Of a DNA stretch of 64,000 bases, positions 55,134-64,000 are shown in pieces; position 1 is the stretch's first letter; every line of letters begins with the position of its first letter. Under the pieces are notes generated by a model that saw only the letters and a list, made by a program, of their open reading frames with translations, was not told where the DNA came from and did no database searches. This stretch comes from Dichetophora obliterata (Eukaryota; Arthropoda; Insecta; Diptera; Sciomyzidae), in contig OY986436.1 in the NCBI GenBank assembly GCA_963920525.1, forward strand, positions 80,693,630 to 80,757,629, in the 5' to 3' direction. The position numbers and the translations under genes were made by a program.

Positions 55134-56511
55134 AAGTGTTTGGAAGAAAAGTTCTAAATCTACAACCAATGTTTTAATATATGGCAGTCAACAGAATTAG
55201 CTCTTTCCGTAACAACCCACAAACACTGCTTACATGAAATAACATGAATTTGGCAAATTATACAGGTAAACATTTTATAATTTAAAAATGTCTTTAATGG
55301 AGAATAACATTTATTTTTCTTAAGGTTGACTAATGAAATCCATAGCTTGCGCAATTAGGTACAAGAGCTTAAGTGTCAAAAAATAAGAGTAAAGCATCGT
55401 ATAATCAACTTTTAGGGAAATGGAAATGTTCTTGACATTTGAAAAGTCCCTGCAAGAAAATAGTGAACTTTTTTTTTATTTGTAAGTTCATATAGGGTTT
55501 CTTTTTAAAAATTAGTAATATTTTGAATTTGTACTTATATCAATTAAGAACATACGAATTTTGAAATATTGTTTATGCTTAATACATGTAAAGTCCAGTG
55601 ACGGTTCTGTATTGTCCATGCTCCTAAAATGTTACTAATGCGTTACGGGTGTACTTTAATTAACATTTAATTCTTTAATCAAAATTGTGCCGACTCGAAT
55701 TTAATGTAGAATGTAAAAATCAATGATATAAGGACAAACAAAATTCATCTGCTATAATGTATATTTGATTTTAGTATTTAGAAAAAAATAACATAAAATT
55801 TTTACAACTTTCTATAAAATTTTTATTAGGAGAACGAACTATCTGTAGTGTCTAAATCACCTAATTTTGTGAAAAATTGCTAGATAAAAATATTGATCGA
55901 CGAACTGGCGTTACATCTATGTTGGAAGGGGACAGAGACGAAGAATATTGCTTAGTACAGCAATGCTATTCGAAGTAAAAATAATTGTGGGGTATATAAT
56001 CAAAACTCTCTTTTCCACTTTTCAAAATTGTTGAAAATGCTGTTAAACGAGAACAACTTAAAATATTTTAAGCCAACCATATGGAAAAACTGATTTGTAT
56101 TTATCAAAAAAGAGGGCGAAAAACCTAATTTTTGCCATTCTTCTGTAAAACCGAACTACGGATACCGCTCCAGGGAATAATATCTCATAGCTTACTCTTG
56201 TTTTCACAAATAGAAGAGTTTTAATTTAATACCCTTAAATTTAAACACTGTGCATCTTAAAAATGATAATTGAATTTGAATATGTTTTAGATGGGGCTTT
56301 ATCACTGGGTATAGGCAAAGAGACGAAAGAGACGAGGACTTTCTTTCAATTTACCAAAAATCGTGTGAATTTACGCGCAAATTAGAAAAAAAAAAATTAA
56401 ATAACAATAAATAATTTCCTAAACTTTAATGTCCTTTAAAGTGACTTGTATTAAATTAAAAAATAACAATGAATTAATATAAACTTAAAAAATGATTTAA
56501 TGAATAACCTT
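55134..56511. other. AT-rich spacer
   Basis: No gene or paired repeats supported. Confidence 0.45.
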
Positions 56512-56513
56512 TA

Positions 56514-56698
56514 CAGCTGAGGACAGAGTTTTGAAAACGCTGAGCTCTTCAGCATTGTTATTGATATTTCATATGTATGGTAACTAAAATTTATATCCAT
56601 ATAGTCTTTGCTAATTAAACTTTACAAATATTATAAATTTTTATATTTCATTAAAACTGCTAAAAAGTTTAGCGTTCTTAAGTCTTTGTCCTCAGCTG
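56514..56698. mobile_element. 185-bp MITE with CAGCTGAGGACA ends
   Basis: CAGCTGAGGACAGAG at the left and its inverse CTTTGTCCTCAGCTG at the right, flanked by TA (56512-56513, 56699-56700). Short, AT-rich and non-coding; TA duplication and a CAG start fit a Tc1/mariner-type MITE. Confidence 0.75.
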
Positions 56699-56700
56699 TA

Positions 56701-57240
56701 AATAATATATAATTTAATATTATTTTTGTAAGCTTATTGCCAGAAAAAGCTTATAAAACTATTGAGAAAAGTAAGCTTTTCTTAAGATGCGTTAATATAA
56801 TATTATTTTTTAAGCTTATTCTACAATTGCAAGAAAAAGCTTATAAAAATCTTGCCTGAGTAATATTATCACGAGGGTTCTGTTTTGATTTTTCTACAAT
56901 TGCTGCGATAGTCTTTTTCAATAGTTTCTCAAGCTTCTTTCAAGCTTAAGGCTTATGTTGATAAGCTTGTTATAATATTTTTCCAAAGCATTTTGGCCTG
57001 TTGGGTAGTGTTATAATTACATACATACAAAAGCACACACACACATACATGATTAAATACATTCAAATACACATTATAAAAAATATACTTTATATTTTAA
57101 TTAAAAAATTGTTTTTCAAAAATGTCAATTATAATTAATCAAAAAAGTTTGTTACAAAAATGATTCAAAAATATTTTTTCTACACGTAATGTTCAATTTC
57201 AATTTGTGTTCCAAAGTTTTACATACATATAAAATAAAAT
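56701..57240. other. AT-rich spacer with aagctta repeats
   Basis: agaaaaagcttataaaa occurs near 56742 and 56832, with further aagctt words to 56970. A short CA repeat is near 57035. No gene. Confidence 0.45.
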
Positions 57241-57362
57241 ATATATAAAATAAAAAGCATTCCATAATAAAATAAAAAGCATTCCAAAATAAAATAAAAA
57301 GCATTCCAAAATAAAATAAAAAGCATTCCAAAATAAAATAAAAATCATTCCAAAATAAAATG
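57241..57362. repeat. Minisatellite, 22-bp period
   Basis: gcattccaaaataaaataaa plus aa is repeated five to six times with one or two base changes. The apparent minus-strand frames are the repeat read in frame. Confidence 0.95.
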
Positions 57363-57433
57363 CAGTTATAAAACGGACCATCTTTCATCTCTCAACAATT
57401 GGCACTACAATAAGCCAATACAACCTGCGGCTA

Positions 57434-58176
57434 ATGCCTTATTTACACGAGTGACATTTACTGACTTTAATAATGACTTGACATATCATAATGACGCTGC
57501 TATTTAGACGGCACAAAAAAAGTGACTTGCCCAGAGCTTTGTCACTACGTTTCATTATATTTTGGCAACTTTCAAATTCATAATGATTTGACCAGCAAAG
57601 TAGGCGTTTACATGAATGACAAAATTCATAATTCTCAAATACTGACAAAGCAAAGAAGTTAAAAGTTATTTTACAAATGGAAGACAACAAAATAAAAGCT
57701 GTTGCTTATTTAGCATATTTATTAATTGAAGAGGACGAGGAGGAAGAAGAACCTTTCGAGCTTGCGCGACCTGCCAGAAGTTTCCACTAGCTCATCTCTT
57801 CCATCTTCTGTAAAATACTGGCTGGGTTCACTTACAAAAAGAAATGAGATTAAATATTAATTATTATTATTTAAACTCTTTAAATTTATACTAACCAGTC
57901 CATTTTAAATTTCACAGTTTAAACAGTTAAATTTCTAGAAACAGTTAAACGCACACTGTCAGTAAAGAATGAACTTCTTCTTTAAGTTGGTCACTATGGG
58001 AGTAGACGGATTTACACGGCGTTTACATGATGTCATTTAAGTGACAAAACTAATGACATCTGATTTTAATCATTATTTTATGACTAAAATAATAAAACAA
58101 AATAACATCATTTACACGATAATGGCACTTAATGATGTAAAAAATTACAAATATGTCACCCGTGTAAATGAGGCAT
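57434..58176. mobile_element. 743-bp deleted PIF/Harbinger-like element
   Basis: TIRs ATGCCTTATTTACACGAGTG (left) and, inverted, ATGCCTCATTTACACGGGTG (right) are flanked by TA, within a TTA/TAA-like context (57432-57434, 58176-58179). Sub-terminal blocks (tgacatt.., aatgac) repeat inside. A Harbinger-type N-terminal coding fragment remains in the middle. Confidence 0.7.
57677..57790 (+). pseudogene. Harbinger-like nuclease, N-terminal fragment
   Basis: MEDNKIKAVAYLAYLLIEED followed by EEEEEPFELARPARSFH and a stop. A short leucine-rich helix followed by a run of acidic residues and then basic residues is how many insect Harbinger nucleases begin (LLxEEEEEE..RRR). The catalytic domain is gone, which matches the internal deletion of the host element. 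Could be chance, but its position inside a fitting TIR element supports the call. Confidence 0.5.
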
Positions 58177-58320
58177 TAGAATTCAAGAGCGAGTATCAGC
58201 TACATAAGCTGCGCCTAACGAAAGGTTAAGATAATGTGGATATTACGAAAGATTAGCAAGCTATCGAATACAAAACTCAATAAAAGGCTGATACTAATTT
58301 GTAATGCTATAACACTGATT

Positions 58321-58961
58321 GGTTGCGTTCAAAAAACACAAAATTTACTCAACTGTGGCTTAAATGTTGAGTATGTGCGAGCTGAACGCAATTGATCAGT
58401 TTCTGATTAACTCAACGTGTTGATAGTTTTGGCCGCGAATTATTTTTCCGATATTCTTACTTAACGTGTTGAGGTAAAAAGTTTGACAGTTCGAAGAATT
58501 TGATTACTTAGAAATAAAGGGAAAAATAACGCAAAAGTAAGTGAAACAAAGCAAATAAAACCAACATTTAATTAATTAATAATAATTATTGAAAAAATTA
58601 CTAGGTCCAAGATGGTTAAAATTGAGTACACTCTTGGAAACTCAGTTACAGATACGGAAGAGGTGTATATGAAGCTGCAAAATGGTAAATTCAGTTAAAA
58701 AAATTTGCAATTCATTAAGACACGGAATTCTTAAATGAATATTTCAGCAAATGTGCTACGCCTCCTGAGTTGGTTGCTGTTGTGACTCATCTAACTACAC
58801 AAATATCAATTATTTCGTCAATTTTGCTCCAAATTGTAACAATTTCTTAAACCACTGTGTTGACAGAAAATTTAACATAGCGATCAGAAGGCACACAAAG
58901 TTGCGGAAACTAATTCTGATCACTAAACGCGTTGAGTAAATTGTGTCTTTTGAACGCAGCC
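58321..58961. mobile_element. 641-bp MITE just upstream of the NHLRC2 gene
   Basis: GGTTGCGTTCAAAAAACACA at the left and the inverse TGTGTCTTTTGAACGCAGCC at the right are flanked by ATT (58318-58320, 58962-58964), a 3-bp duplication as in PIF/Harbinger elements. The word ctcaacNNgttgag recurs inside. A short frame MVKIEYTLGNSVTDTEEVYM at 58612 is not recognised. The right end lies about 130 bp before the gene's ATG. Confidence 0.7.
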
Positions 58962-59095
58962 ATTCTAATTATGACAACTTCTACACATTGAACACAGCCG
59001 ATCGAATAAATGTCACCTAGTTGAGTGTTTTTCCTGTTTAGTTAATAAGTTTGGTTTTATTTTTATATTCCTGTATCATAACTATTTAATCAAAT

Positions 59096-59279
59096 ATGGA
59101 TATCGACGACCTGGATGCGATTGATATACTCGCTTTTACAACTGATGAATTGCGAAACAATTTTGCTGAAGCCAAAAGTGTAGATGAACGTAACTCTATA
59201 ATGATGGCATTCCTTCAAAGTTGGGATGCTGATCCTGCTCTTAAGAACTTGAAAAAATTGGAAGTGTCCTTTGAAAGAG
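59096..59279 (+). CDS. NHLRC2-like protein, exon 1
   Basis: Starts MDIDDLDAIDILAFTTDELR, an acidic, non-catalytic N-terminus with alpha-helical character, and ends ..LEVSFER + G in phase 1 at AAAGAG|GTAATT. ATG context (tcaaatATGG) is acceptable and it is the first ATG of the frame. Joining to the acceptor at 61262-61263 gives ER-DLDWFNVS, exactly in frame; DWFN is the typical entry to the thioredoxin-like domain in this family. The gene's promoter must lie in the about 130 bp between the MITE at 58321-58961 and this ATG, or in the MITE itself. Confidence 0.8.
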
Positions 59280-61263
59280 GTAATTAATCATTTAATATCA
59301 TAAAGCAGGAAACATCTGCAGTTCCTAAGAACAGTCAAATCCATAAGAACTTAAAGAATAATTTTACTTTAAGGCCCGGAGCCCTTTTTTCAAAAAGTGG
59401 ATATGGAGCCCCTAAGTCGATGTCTATAAAATTATTTTTGTTTGAAAAAATTCGTGCCGATCATTACACGTTGTGACCGCCAAATAGTTTCAGCCTAAAT
59501 TTTTAGAAATACCAAGAGAGAAACATCTTGTGATTTTATCGCGACAAGTCCGACCTCTCAGTTCCATCACAATTGTTTTTAAAAAACATTTTAAAGTTAA
59601 GAAGTAGGAATTCTGGTATTCCGAATTTTAACCATTTTTTTACATATGGTCAGGTTGGAGAATTTACAAACAAAATTCACTTTTGTTCAATGAAATTAAA
59701 CGTAGAATATTACTGTGCCAAAAGATTTTAAAAAATATACAAAGTGTGCTTATCGCAATGAAGAATTCAATTTTTCATAAATTTTGCACAAATGTTAGTG
59801 TTAATTAATTTTTTTAAAATTAGTAACCAACATAAAACCTTAATTGTTTTTTCAGAAATCATTAAAACTTTAAAATACCTCTTTAAAAGGTCTACAATAA
59901 CTGCAATCAGTTGAAAATTGGAAATATTGCAACAGTTTTAAGGTGTTTCCATTTAACCAAATGATAACGGATTTTGGTCACCTATGGCTCCTTAGAATGT
60001 ACAAACTAAATGCCACATTTTACCTTTTTAATTTTTGTAGAAAGTAAAAAAAGTGATAAAAAAGACTTCGAATAATAAAAGTTATATTATTTTTTTGGGA
60101 TAAATGCTCAAATGTTTTTTGAAAGTGTTTGTTTGTGAGTGTTATGAATTGTGTTTATGTTGGAGCTCTTCACAACGCCTCATCCGGTGCTAAAACCAAC
60201 ACAAATCAGCAAGAATAGATTAAAAATTTTTATTCTGCCGCTCTCCATTGTTTTTGTCATTTATGGAAGCTCTCGCCTTGTTCATCAGACTCGGTTGAAA
60301 TATGATATTTGAATTCATCCATATGATCATATGATGGTGCAAAAAATGTATTTTATGCGACATTCGAACATTGAGTTGGTTAAGCGCTTCCATCAAATCG
60401 GCGGCAAGACTTCGGTAATTCTGAACACGAAGCTTCCCCAAGAATCCTTTGAACGTTGTATTCATCAAATCCTTAGAAACCAATTCAAACAGACAAGCAG
60501 ACAGGCGCAAGCACTAACCTGCGAAGAAACGGTATAGAAGTAAAGTGAAATTGGTTTTTATCTCGCATGTTCACAGAGTTGAAGAACGGCGAATATGTAA
60601 AGATTCGTCATTGCGCGGACTTAAAGAAAATTGCAATGATAAGGGGTTTCAAAAGTTGCTTTCTTTGCAACTGATACACACGCTATGGTGGCAACCAATC
60701 TCGTTCCATGATAAAAAAATCTTGCTGCCTCCACTCAACATCAAGCTTGGCGTAATGAAAAATTTCATAGTTAATTTCTGATGGAGTTAAGAGCTCGGAC
60801 TAGTCGAAACATAATTTTTTTTTGTTTTTATAAATATATCTTAGTAAAATAATTATTAAAAATTGGGTGATTTTTAATAAAAATTGTTCCTATTTTTTAG
60901 TAAATGCATTCATTTTGTCGCTATTTTTCACGATTTTTCAAAATCCGGAAATTTCATCATACTCAAATTTTAAATACTGAATTAAAAAAAATTAACTTTT
61001 TCAGAAATTACCTTCGACGCACCTAAAAATTTGTATTATGAACTTTAAAACATTCTTAATTTTCATCTACTAAACCATTCGCGAGCGACATTTTTTTGTA
61101 TATTTGAGCTGAGAAATCCTAAACACATTTCATAAAAATAAGAAAAAGTATTCCGGTTCGTGCCCTGAATTAAGATCAGCATTCCCAAAATATTCTTTCA
61201 ATTCCTTCTTAAGTTTTGCTACAGCTTGACCTAATTTATTTCAAACTGTTTAATAATTTGCAG
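59280..61263 (+). other. Intron 1 of the NHLRC2-like gene, about 2.0 kb
   Basis: Donor AGAG|GTAATT, acceptor ttaataatttgcag|ACC. The intron holds a degenerate transposon-derived coding stretch on the minus strand (60180-60790) and otherwise AT-rich sequence. Other fly introns in this gene are short (intron 2 is 61 bp), so its length is probably due to insertion. Confidence 0.8.
60180..60790 (-). pseudogene. Degenerate transposon-type ORF in intron 1
   Basis: The minus strand reads ..FKGFLGKLRVQNYRSLAADL, MEALNQLNVRMSHKIHFLHH and, one frame over, ESDEQGESFHK, then LADLCWF..HRMR. The order 'NYR..V..M..A...LG..MS.KIHFLHSH', 'SDEQGERFHQDI' and 'LADYCW' is one I know from a conserved, transposon-encoded protein present in many copies in arthropod genomes, whose element class I cannot name. 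Upstream (60545-60790) is the same strand's more decayed part (..DVEWRQQDFF..). Several stops and frame changes; no terminal repeats seen. Confidence 0.55.
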
Positions 61264-62489
61264 ACCTCGACTGGTTCAATGTCAGCGTTCCACTTACCGT
61301 TGAAGGCATGCGTGGAAAATTAGTTATTTTGGATTTTTTCACTTATTGCTGTATCAACTGCATGCATGTTTTTCCGGACCTGAAGGCAGTTGAAGAACGA
61401 TTCTCAATAGCTGATGGACTTGTGGTTATTGGAGTGCATAGCCCAAAGTTTGAAAATGAAAAAGATGCATCCAACATTTTATCCGCTATTCAACGCTACA
61501 ATATCAACCATCCAATTGTCAATGATCCATGCTCACTTTTGTGGAACTCTTTGCATATAAAATGTTGGCCTACACTACTTGTACTCAGTCCTAGTGGTGC
61601 GCCATTACTATTGCTAATGGGCGAAGGACATCGCGTTTTTCTGGAACAGTTCCTTGAGCAGGCTTTGCAGTATTTTACCAAAAAGAATCAAATAAAAAAT
61701 TTTGAAATACCCTTGCGTAGCTCTACAAGTTTAACACCAGCCTCACAATTGAAATTCCCTGCCAAAATTTCATGTCTTCCATCAGTGGGATCAGAAGTTT
61801 CACAACTCTTTGCAATTGCAGATGCAGGCAATAATCGCATTTTAATAATTGACTCGAATGACGTCGTATTACATAGAATTGGTGGTTGTGACAGTGGATT
61901 TATTGATGGTGATTTTTCAACGGCATTATTTTCAGCGCCTCAAGGTGTGGCATTCGTCGACGCAAACACGCTTGTTGTTGCAGACACCGAAAATCATGCT
62001 GTACGCCAAATAACGCTTAGTTCTAGAGAAGTAACGACTTTAGTGGGCACTGGAAAACAAGGAAACGACAAAATTGGTGGCAAACTTGGCACGCTGCAGG
62101 AAATTTCCTCACCATGGGATGTGACCGTTTTTAGAACACGTGATATGGACATGTCATTTCATTTAGATGAACAAAAGGTTCATGAGAAGACAATTATATT
62201 GATTGCTATGGCTGGCACTCATCAAATATGGGGTTACTTTCCAGAGGGCGTGATATGGTGGAAGTTTAGAAAATTCGAACCATTAACGTGTTATCCGCTG
62301 ATTGGTAACGGTATGGAAGAGAATCGAAACAATTCATATCCGCAGAATGCAGCTTTTGCACAACCTTCTGGACTTGCGATGGCACATGAATTCTTATATA
62401 TAGCCGATAGTGAAAGTTCCAGCGTGCGTAAAGCTTCTATGGTCGATGGCAAAGTAATGGCAGTGGTGGGTGGTGATCGAAATCCACTG
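61264..62489 (+). CDS. NHLRC2: NHLRC2-like protein, exon 2 (thioredoxin-like and NHL domains)
   Basis: Encodes residues 62-470. It opens DLDWFNVSVPLTVEGMRGKL; VILDFFTYCCINCMHVFPDL is a thioredoxin-like fold with the active-site CINC (C91-C94), then LVVIGVHSPKF and CWPTLLVL with the cis-Pro. From about residue 220 NHL beta-propeller blades follow: FAIADAGNNRILIIDSND, SAPQGVAFVDANTLVVADTE (NHAVRQI), HQIWGYFPEGVIWW, and AQPSGLAMAHEFLYIADSES (SSVRKA). This order is diagnostic of NHLRC2, a conserved animal protein without a settled molecular reaction, important for survival and reported to influence phagocytosis, ROS-related death and cytoskeleton. Exon end CTG|GTGAGT is a strong donor in phase 0. 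Human NHLRC2 has about 726 residues; the blades after VGGDRNPL are missing from this window. Confidence 0.9.
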
Positions 62490-62550
62490 GTGAGTTAACA
62501 AGCACTGCTGTCTAAATTGAAATTTTTTTTTTTTTTTTTTGATATTTAAG
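62490..62550 (+). other. Intron 2, 61 bp
   Basis: GTGAGT donor, a run of about 20 T and the acceptor gatatttaag. Length is typical of short fly introns. Confidence 0.65.
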
Positions 62551-62673
62551 TTACTGCGAGAACTAGGCTTCCCTATCTCAAGAAGATTCCTCACTGATGA
62601 GGAAATTATTTGGCCAAAATCGATAGATTTTAAAACGCCATCACAAATTATGAATCTTTTTGATTCTATTTAA
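62551..62673 (+). CDS. Candidate terminal exon with an unrelated 40-aa tail
   Basis: In phase 0 after intron 2 the frame reads LLRELGFPISRRFLTDEEII followed by WPKSIDFKTPSQIMNLFDSI and TAA. An AATAAA lies 31 bases after the stop (62704-62709). If spliced so, the protein has 510 residues and lacks the last NHL blades and C-terminal beta-sandwich of NHLRC2. The tail does not resemble the family, where NLFxxGDxDG should follow NPL. Alternatives: the true exon 3 lies beyond 64000 and this is a chance frame or alternative end, or this is a truncated paralogue. Confidence 0.4.
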   Translation, partial: LLRELGFPISRRFLTDEEIIWPKSIDFKTPSQIMNLFDSI

Positions 62674-62703
62674 AACTGTACTTTAATTGTGTCGGTCGCA
62701 TCA

Positions 62704-62709
62704 AATAAA
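62704..62709 (+). terminator. Poly(A) signal AATAAA
   Basis: AATAAA in tcaaataaatattgag, 31 bases behind the candidate stop codon. Supports a transcript end here, but AT-rich DNA gives many such words by chance. Confidence 0.4.
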
Positions 62710-64000
62710 TATTGAGTGAGCATTTTTAATGTTAAGTATCGTATCTTTTTATTGAAATAATTTACGTAAAGTATAAGAACTTGCTTGAAGCAACCTTGAG
62801 GACCTTTCCTCAACTTTGAATCTACTAGGAATTTCCGGTGTGTTGGAGGAATATACTACTTAATAATAATTATTATTTTTTGCGAAGAAAAATTAAATAA
62901 ACGAAATTTTCCTCCTGAATGCAAGCTTTTTAAAATAAAAGAGAAACGGTGTATTTGGTAGCACCGAATCTATTCCAAATGTCCTCTTTTTAAAATGCAT
63001 CTACCACTTCCTGTGGAGTTTTTGGTGGCTTTACAAAAACTTAGTTTTTATTTTTTTGTAAACCTCTTTTCATTTTGTTGTAACTCAAATATTTCGTTAC
63101 ATTCTCATCTCTAAATTGGGGGGTTGTAATAACGCCAACAATAATAAGGCTAAATTTGGCTTAATTTAGCTAAATGTGGCTAAACTTCCACTTAAGGGAA
63201 ATAAGGCCTTGAATAAATTGATAGCAAAAAAGTTAAAGTATACCATATGTTAATAACGCCAAAAACGAGACTGCAATTTAAACATTGATTTTGATTACTT
63301 ACATTTTGTTAAAATTTGAAGTACGTAGATGTAGTCTTTTGGATTTAAAGTAAAGGGACTCAGTGTGGTACTAAATTTGTAACAGAACAGTTCACAATCT
63401 CGACTTTAATGAGCTTACTTCAAATAAGCGCCTAAATATTTTTTAGTAGATCGGTAGCAAAGCTGAAGAAACCATCAGTGAAAAAAATTGTTTCGCTTTT
63501 AACCTTATAATAAGTAAAACACATGTACTGCTTGAGCAGTATGCATCATTAACAAATTTTCAAAATTAGCCTTATTTCCTTTGGGGTCGTCAAGGATTAC
63601 GTGAACAGATTTTTTGCAATTATTAACCCCTCTCCCTCGTCAGCAAGAGTAAGCAAAGCTCTTACCCACTGCCATGCTTACGTAAACATTGGTACATGCA
63701 TGGTGTAAAAACCAAGAGGTATTCTCATCCTATAACATTTTTCAATATATTTCTGTGACATGTTGCGTTATTTTGATAATTGAAAGGGTTTCACATAAAA
63801 AATTTTGAATGCAATGCCAAAATAAGGCAGCCTATTTTTTTCTGATACTCCGAATGAGAACACCTTATTATGATTACACCATGGGTACATGCAAATGGAA
63901 TCCCTGAAAATGTGTTTCGTTTTCAAGCATAGACAAATAGGAAATAAATACTGCTGACGTAATCACCATCCAGACGCCCCCCATCCACCATGTCATCAAA
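62710..64000. other. No gene seen to the window end
   Basis: I looked for further NHLRC2 blades (NLF..GD.DG, LYVADS.NH.I) on the plus strand and found none. ggctaaatttggcttaattt and related taaatNtggctaaa words near 63150-63190 form a small local repeat. A slightly GC-richer patch is at 63585-63700. Confidence 0.5.

Noticed and set aside
57241..57362. CRISPR-like regular repeats
   Set aside because: Head-to-tail AT-rich minisatellite without unique spacers in an animal genome.
57152..57388. Frames with repeated FWNAFYF words
   Set aside because: Read-through of the 22-bp minisatellite.

Overview
The window is AT-rich, repeat-packed DNA from an insect, most probably a higher (brachyceran) fly. 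The grounds are an animal-type spliced gene with a 61-bp intron, mariner, Tc1, hAT, P-like, piggyBac-like, Harbinger and Helitron pieces, and a Ty3/Gypsy element primed by a fly-type tRNA-Lys. A tephritid-like fly is my best guess, but no marker in the window settles this. There is nothing bacterial or plasmid-like.

Layout. 1-24500: a mosaic of small DNA transposons and foldbacks. It includes a Helitron end (1-235), an intact mariner (3559-4846) sitting in a foldback, Tc1 and THAP remnants, several TIR elements with readable target duplications, tandem arrays with periods of about 126, 153 and 195 bp, an internally deleted mariner (17703-18607), an 868-bp hAT MITE with a perfect 8-bp duplication, a piggyBac-like MITE inside a tandem array, and a hAT transposase remnant. 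24509-42516: one complete, apparently young Ty3/Gypsy retrotransposon of about 18.0 kb with two nearly identical LTRs of 5.1 kb each, a perfect AGGT duplication, a tRNA-Lys primer site, a 2.65-kb leader, gag and pol. 42517-59000: a probable host first exon on the minus strand, a possible two-exon small gene, more MITEs (one P-element-like with an 8-bp duplication), a CACTA-like transposase pseudogene and a deleted Harbinger. 59096-62709: a host gene of the NHLRC2 family (thioredoxin-like plus NHL repeats) on the plus strand, with a transposon remnant in intron 1 and an unexpected short ending. 62710-64000: no gene seen.

The most unusual object is the 18-kb retrotransposon. Its LTRs are many times the usual length, extremely A-rich on the plus strand and seemingly non-coding. 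Gag and pol lie in one reading frame separated by a single UGA followed by CUA, a known leaky-stop context, which suggests readthrough instead of the frameshift common in this group. The leader carries three copies of a 52-56 nt hairpin with a GTAAGT in the stem. The host genes are not visibly linked in function; most of the window is transposon sediment around them.

All comparisons were made by eye. Family names rest on motifs and remembered consensus patterns, not on searches.
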